A DNA stretch of 64,000 bases from Thozetella sp. PMI_491. Lineage: Eukaryota; Ascomycota; Sordariomycetes; Chaetosphaeriales; Chaetosphaeriaceae. Positions 59,021 to 64,000 of the stretch are shown here, one piece after another. The notes beneath the pieces were generated by a model, which worked only from the letters and a program-made list of their open reading frames with translations, was not told the origin of the DNA and ran no database searches. The position numbers and the translations under genes are program-made. Location of the stretch: the NCBI GenBank assembly GCA_021432635.1, contig MU270078.1:310001-374000 (forward strand), given 5' to 3'. Numbering within the stretch: position 1 is the stretch's first letter; each line of letters starts with the position of its first letter.

Positions 59021-59844
59021 TTTGACCGGCTTCTTCGGTACAAGTCTTGAGAAGAATACTAGTGAATAAATATAGTGTCTTAAATAGAATGGGTAAGGTT
59101 CAATTTGCATATGTCTTCGCCCTGGTGGACGTTGTGTTGAGATATATACTCATACAGTTAGCTAGGCAAGCAGCTTGCGCCGGGTACTAGTCGCTTCGCT
59201 TGTATTAGTATGCCTACCTTACTTGTACGCGCGATGCCATGGAAGATCCGTGCCACCTAGGTACAGTACTGGGGTACCTCGATCAGCCTTGCTCAGTCGG
59301 CGTCCCGCGCCAAGGGCAGTGGACAACAGCCTTTATGCATACTATAAAGGACCCAAATCTCGCATTTTGCACCCATTCGAGGAAAATGCCTGGGGCACAT
59401 TGGTCCCGTAGGCACGATGGCTCGCTAGGAGATCGACATTAGCACAGTTTACGTCAGGCTCTAGATGTCGTTATTACAGAAAAGAGGCATATCTTGCATG
59501 GACAAGTACTTCCCTAAAAGAATATAGCGCACTTGGTGCTACGATCTTTGCGTGAAAGGAATAATCAAGTACTACTAGATGAGGTGGCATTGTGGCGCCT
59601 CCTGCCATAAGTTCGGTTGCACATAGTACCGTCGCAAAAGACTAGCCTAAATAAGATATAGAAATGCGTCCCTGCCATTACGCCCTACCTATCCGTACTG
59701 TGCCACGCACCTGACGTCGTCATGCAAGAGGTAAAGGACCCCCTCCAGGAGGGTGTCCACTTTTCGCTAGTCGGCAGCTAAGCAATGTCTAGATGGTCTA
59801 AGAATACTAATTGGCTAACGATCCTTCACTCAGTAATGCATGAA
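59021..59844. other. Intergenic, nothing recognised
   Basis: 0.8 kb containing the promoter of the S28 gene and the 3' flank of the esterase. No coding frame is supported. Confidence 0.4.
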
Positions 59845-61582
59845 TTACGCAGTCGCTGGCTTTTTCAAGTCTACGCCACCCAGCAGCTTCGGGGAGATCT
59901 TCCCGAATATGTCCTCGCGCTCGGGCGTATTGAGCAAGGCTTTCCATCTCTCGAGATCCTCCGTACCATCTTGGAGGGGAGAACCCTCCCCATCGAGGAG
60001 CTTGATCTTCCCTGACCGGGCGAAGGGCTCGCAGGGCTCCTCTCCGTATACCGTCGCGAGCACCAGTTGCGAAAATGCATCTGACGTTGCCCTAGATGAG
60101 GGATGTGCGTCAGGGCCGGCGACAGCCGGAAATCGGAAGAGAAAGAGGTTGTCTAAAGCGTGATACGCCCAGCCGTGATATCGGCCGCCGGCAGGGTTGC
60201 GGTCGATCTCGTCGAAGCGGAAGATGTGAACAGGTATCGACTTAATCCGCCCGATCACATATGGGACTCTAGAAAAGAAGGCCTCGGTGGTGAGGGCTAC
60301 GAATCCTTTCCGGGCCTCCTCGTCGGTAGATGCGCTGGAAATCTTGTAGTGGTCCAAAAGCTCTTTGAGAAATTCCGCTTCGGGCACGGTCTGCTGCAAA
60401 GCACTGTTGACGGTCGCGATGGTGTTGCAATCGGCTAGCGCACGGAAAAGGGCCATTTCGTCTCGTGTATAGCCCACAACCACCCGCTTGACCCAAGAGG
60501 GAAAGTGGTCAAAATCTTCGTACTTGCGGCTGAAATCTTGGTCGGGGAACCATTTATCATCCCACACTGGCCCGATAGACTCGCCTTCTAGGAGCTTGTT
60601 GAGCTCGGCCGCTGGCAGGCTTCGCAAAGCTGCTATCTTTTGGGCTGCCGGGGCGGAGGCCGAAACGCCTGTCTTAGCCACGAGCCGGTCGAAAGCCGCC
60701 TGGCGGACATCTACACCCACGGGAGCCAGACTGGGAGTCGACTGGATGAGTCCGTACTGGCACACCGGTTCATCGGACTTGAGGTGAGCGAGAACAGACC
60801 ATGCACCTGCCGATTCACCCGCGATGGTGACGTTGAAGCCATCACCACCAAAGTGGCCAATATATTTCTGAACCTAATGCCTTGTTAGAATTGATATACG
60901 CAAGAATTGCAGTGACTAACCCATTTTAGCGCGACTCGCTGGTCATACAGCCCTTGGTTATACCAGCCGGTTTCCCCAGCTGCTAGGGCTTCTTCCCTCA
61001 ATTCTTGAGAAGTAAGGAAGCCGAAGTAGCCCAGGCGATAGTTGATAGCTACGAGAACAAAGGGCTTGCTTTGAGACATGGAATGTTGGACAAGAAAGTT
61101 ACCATCTGCGGCATCCGTCAGCTGCAAGCTAGGTAGACAGGTTAGGAGAGCGCCTTACTGAACTCGGAGTTACCATTCCCCCCACGCCAGGCACCACCAT
61201 GGATAAAGACAAAAACAGGCAGCTTTTTCGATTCTGATCCCAGGTTCAACGCCTCGGGAGGAGAGTAAACATTAAGATTCAAGCATGTAAACTCCTCTAG
61301 TGGAGATTCCGTGTAGCGGGCGTCCTTGTACAGGTAGTCTCTCTCATCGCGGCCAAAGTCGTACTCCTGGTGGCATTTCGAGCCATACTGGTCTGCCTTG
61401 AGGACACCGGAAAGTTTCCGTGGGTTCAGGAGCTTAGCTTCACGGAATCGAGCCGGAACGGTCGCGAATGGGATATTCAAAAAGTTGGCAACGCCCTCCG
61501 GCGAGAGGACCCCGGCGACTTCCAGCTGGTTTATGTTCACGGAGACATTCTCCCCTGTGCTTGGTTCACTTGCAGCAGCCAT
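59845..61582 (-). CDS. Type-B carboxylesterase, 545 aa
   Basis: Exons 61582-61159, 61105-60921 and 60873-59845 join to 546 codons. The oxyanion region is FVFIHGGAWRGGNG; INYRLGYFGF follows; the nucleophile elbow reads TIAGESAGAWS after the second splice. The acid lies in VVGYTRDEM and the catalytic His in RYHGWAYHALD. The first intron's correct acceptor is GCCGCAG (restoring EFNGNFLVQHS); a nearer acceptor breaks the frame. No signal peptide is visible, so it is probably cytosolic. It hydrolyses carboxylic esters; the substrate is unknown. Confidence 0.88.
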
Positions 61583-62223
61583 GGCTACTTCATAAATCAG
61601 CTCGTTATGCTGCCAAGAAATGCACTGTTATCTCGGATACTCAACCAAGATTCCGCTTGTGCGGTAAAAGGAACGCGGGGCGGCGAGGTTCACGAAATTA
61701 TACAAAGAACACGATCATGCCGATAGTTCAGTTGCCGACGCCGCTCTAGTGTCGGCAACTGACGCGACGGAGGCGTGCCTTTCCCCACGGGGCTTAATGG
61801 CGTGTCGTGTGGGGCAGGAGTACGCGGAAAGCTGCGACATCGGGTCTGCGACGGGTCCCGTCCAAAGCCGATTTACAGGGCCGTGCCCCGCTCTCTGTCC
61901 TTTGAAACGAGGCCATCCACCGCAGCAAATGACCTCCCTTTTTACACGGTTACCCCGCCCTCTACATAGCTGTATTCGCGTCTCAGAGCGTGTCTATAGG
62001 GGAGTCGCATCGCACTAGCTCTAGCAGATCTCGCCGGAACAACCTACGGGCCCATATAGGGCTCCTGGGCTACTGAAAGTGAGTCAAATTTGGATACTCG
62101 AGCCACTATAACCCCTAGCTATCCCCTACGTAGTAGCTTTGTGTGTGGCGCGATCGGCCAGGCTAGACGCGAGGCTGAATAACTTCACCGCTAGACAGAA
62201 CGAGCAATTTTAGAGACAGTACC
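61583..62223. other. Intergenic with left direct repeat
   Basis: About 640 bp. It carries the left copy of the direct repeat (62077-62100) that recurs after the next gene. No gene supported. Confidence 0.4.
62077..62100. repeat. Direct repeat, left copy
   Basis: AAGTGAGTCAAATTTGGATA and the next four bases, similar to 62776-62798. Similarity extends about 20 bp to the left (CTCCTGGG against CTCCCGGG). Confidence 0.55.
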
Positions 62224-62565
62224 ATGGGTGTGCTCGAGTCAATAGGCAGGCGTGTTATCGCCGGTGCCACTATTACCTTCCGCCCCACGGGCTCTTCCAT
62301 GGTGCCTATCATACGGAGTCGACAGGCGGTGACTGTTGCCCCGGTAGATCCGGCGAAGCTCGAGATCGGCGATATCGTACTTGCCCGTGTCTCCGGGAAT
62401 GTATACCTGCACTGGGTCTCGGCGATTGATAAAAACAGACTTCGGGTCCAGATCAGCAATAACCATGGGCTTGTGAACGGGTGGACGAGCTGCGCAAAGA
62501 TATTCGGAATTTGCACCACTGTTGACGGTGTGGAGCGACCAAATATCGCCGGAAAAGTCAAATAA
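62224..62565 (+). CDS. Small S24/S26-like protein, 113 aa
   Basis: Intronless frame from ATG 62224 (context ACCATGG). The motif TFRPTGSSMVPIIRS matches the Ser-nucleophile region of LexA/signal-peptidase-like folds. VAPVDPAKLEIGDIVLARV and YLHWVSAID, then NNHGLVNGW, match a small bacterial family of S24/S26-like proteins almost block by block. In bacterial relatives as I remember them, the position after YLHxV is a Lys; here it is Ser, so proteolysis is doubtful. Fungal members are not something I recognise, which suggests transfer from bacteria. The gene is bracketed by imperfect direct repeats. Confidence 0.65.
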   Translation: MGVLESIGRRVIAGATITFRPTGSSMVPIIRSRQAVTVAPVDPAKLEIGDIVLARVSGNVYLHWVSAIDKNRLRVQISNNHGLVNGWTSCAKIFGICTTVDGVERPNIAGKVK

Positions 62566-63021
62566 GTGAAGTTTCTAGCAACATGAAGTGATATGAACGG
62601 GGATGCGTAGGTAGAAGACCTATTGCTACGGTCACCTATTCCACTCTGTACTAGGTGTCGTAATGTAGTATACAAGTCTTAATTTTATGTTGGCCTAGGG
62701 GATGGAGCTCGCGCTACCTCTCACCCTCACCTCATTCACCCAAGGAGGGATCCTACAGCACTCCCGGGTTTTCAGAAGTGAGTCTATTTGGATACCCGGT
62801 TCGCCGTATATCCTTTCGGCTAGATGCCTGATGAATGAAATCTACTTTGGACACTAATAGTCCTTTCTGGCATTCGGTCCTATTGATAGAAGCCAAGAGT
62901 AATAAATAAATGCGCATCTTGTCCATTAAACTACCTAGTACGGTTACATCATCGTCTGCGATAACGAAGTCTGAAATTGCAATTTGTTGACAGTAGGAAT
63001 TATATAGTACAAGACGTATGC
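62566..63021. other. Intergenic with right direct repeat
   Basis: About 450 bp between the S24/S26-like gene and the C2H2 gene. It carries the right direct repeat at 62776-62798. Confidence 0.4.
62776..62798. repeat. Direct repeat, right copy
   Basis: AAGTGAGTCTATTTGGATAC and the next three bases, in the same orientation as 62077-62100 and about 700 bp away. Confidence 0.55.
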
Positions 63022-64000
63022 CTAGCCCCACGTCTCCTCTGCCCCCCAAGATTTCACCAAGTCAATATTTGCAAAATCCGCACTCAAACGATTTATCCTA
63101 GAAGACTGGTCCAGTGACTCTAGGCTATTGTCTTCCAGCACCACATCAATCGCATGGGTTTTATGCTGATCTACAGCGTCGGTCGCCGTGCCATCCGTGA
63201 AATGCTGCCCGACATGCTTGACTCTTTGTTTCCACTCGGTCATATGCTGCTCGCAAAAGGGACATAGCCACTCTCTTGGAGCGTTCGGGTTGTCCCTCCG
63301 CCATTCCCTGTCGAGTGTTTCCGTCGCCGGTCGTTCATAAGGCCCCATTGTGTGCCGCTCCCGCAAGTGATCGATTAACTTGTCGCGGCGCGGATCCTCA
63401 AAGTCGGGGCAGGACTGGCAGAAGTAGAATTCTAGTGGTACATGCGCTCGAGATTTTTCATGGCGCTCCCAGTCTGACTTGGTACTGAACCTAGCCTGAC
63501 ATTGAACCGACATGGTGCAGCGAAAACGAGCGCCGCTAGTATGAGTGGAGGACGTTGTGGCAGAGGCTATCGTGCTCAAAGATAGACCCTGTGGTATGAC
63601 AGCACCATGGCGGCGATTCACGTTGGACGAAACCGATGAAGCTGACGATCGATTGCTGCTTCCGACTAGGTCGAAGACCGAGGATACGGACGATAGACTC
63701 GATTGCGCTGATAGACGAGATGGATCGATAGTTTGTGGGGCATCCCCATGCAAGAAGCTAGCCGCACTGAACGAATATGGAGGCACTCTAAAGACTTCGT
63801 TCGAAAAAGACGCTGGCGCGCTAAGCTGAAAGCTTGGGGCGACTAATCTGTTTTTAGCTCTGTTCTGTCCAAGCTATTTACGTCATGCCACCTAACTTAC
63901 TAGGTGCAGGTTGAAACGTCTCCGCCTTGTTGAGAAACTCCGTCGCGGCGTCAATGAATCGTCTAGTAGAAACCGGGCTCAATTGAGATAAGGTTTGACG
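63022..64000 (-). CDS. C2H2 zinc-finger protein, cut by window edge
   Basis: The 3' exon (63842-63022) is complete with its stop. A 58-nt intron (63843-63900) links it to an exon running to the window edge, reading RRFIDAATEFLNKAETFQPAP. The N-terminal half is Ser-rich. Three finger-like blocks occur: FRCTMSVQCQARF with WERHEKSRAH, YFCQSCPDFE with HLRERH, and WLCPFCEQHM with KHVGQH. Probably nuclear. The start lies outside the window, so length and N-terminal domain are unknown. Confidence 0.7.

Noticed and set aside
1-64000. CRISPR array, rRNA genes or complete tRNA genes
   Set aside because: None seen; the organism is eukaryotic and no regular spacer-repeat pattern or rRNA signature occurs.

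Overview
The window is nuclear DNA from a filamentous ascomycete (Pezizomycotina, most like a sordariomycete). Evidence: genes are split by short introns (about 50-180 nt) with GT..AG ends and CTAAC/CTGAC-type branch sites. The families are typically fungal: Zn2Cys6 factor, HET proteins, fungal NLR, HeLo-like/ankyrin protein, subgroup-C GH18 chitinase, LysM-WSC protein, S28 peptidase, GMC oxidoreductase. I could not name a species. Gene models below were spliced by hand; each accepted splice keeps the reading frame and family motifs.

Layout. 0-8 kb: a PuuE-like polysaccharide deacetylase, a Zn2Cys6 regulator, a small unknown gene and a secreted haem peroxidase carrying four apparent frameshifts. 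8-13 kb: two genes of one fungal C2H2-type family, one large (about 1,230 aa) and one short copy that has lost the second finger. 13.6-23.4 kb: metabolic genes, namely a P450 with one disabling lesion, a secreted GMC oxidoreductase converging on it, an alpha/beta hydrolase, a GNAT acetyltransferase, a C-terminal thioesterase remnant and a DAO-type flavoenzyme. 25-27.5 kb: a HET-type gene. 27.6-37.8 kb: a divergent pair for fungal wall polysaccharides. One protein carries a GH55-like double beta-helix, LysM domains and a WSC domain; the other is a CBM18-GH18 chitinase of 1,452 aa.

38.9-45.5 kb: a charged unknown protein, a second HET gene and another unknown. 46.4-56.5 kb is the most interesting block: a low-complexity protein, a protein kinase-NB-ARC-TPR NLR, a 71-aa two-intron protein, a HeLo-like/ankyrin/transmembrane protein and a second kinase with a repeat-bearing tail. 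Together they look like a self/non-self recognition or regulated-cell-death neighbourhood; that is inference. 57-61.6 kb: a secreted S28 serine peptidase and a type-B carboxylesterase. 62.2 kb: a small intronless S24/S26-like protein of bacterial aspect, bracketed by imperfect direct repeats. The right edge cuts a C2H2 protein.

No intact transposon, rRNA gene, credible tRNA gene or CRISPR array was recognised. One tRNA-like remnant, two A+T-rich islands and one nested palindrome are noted.
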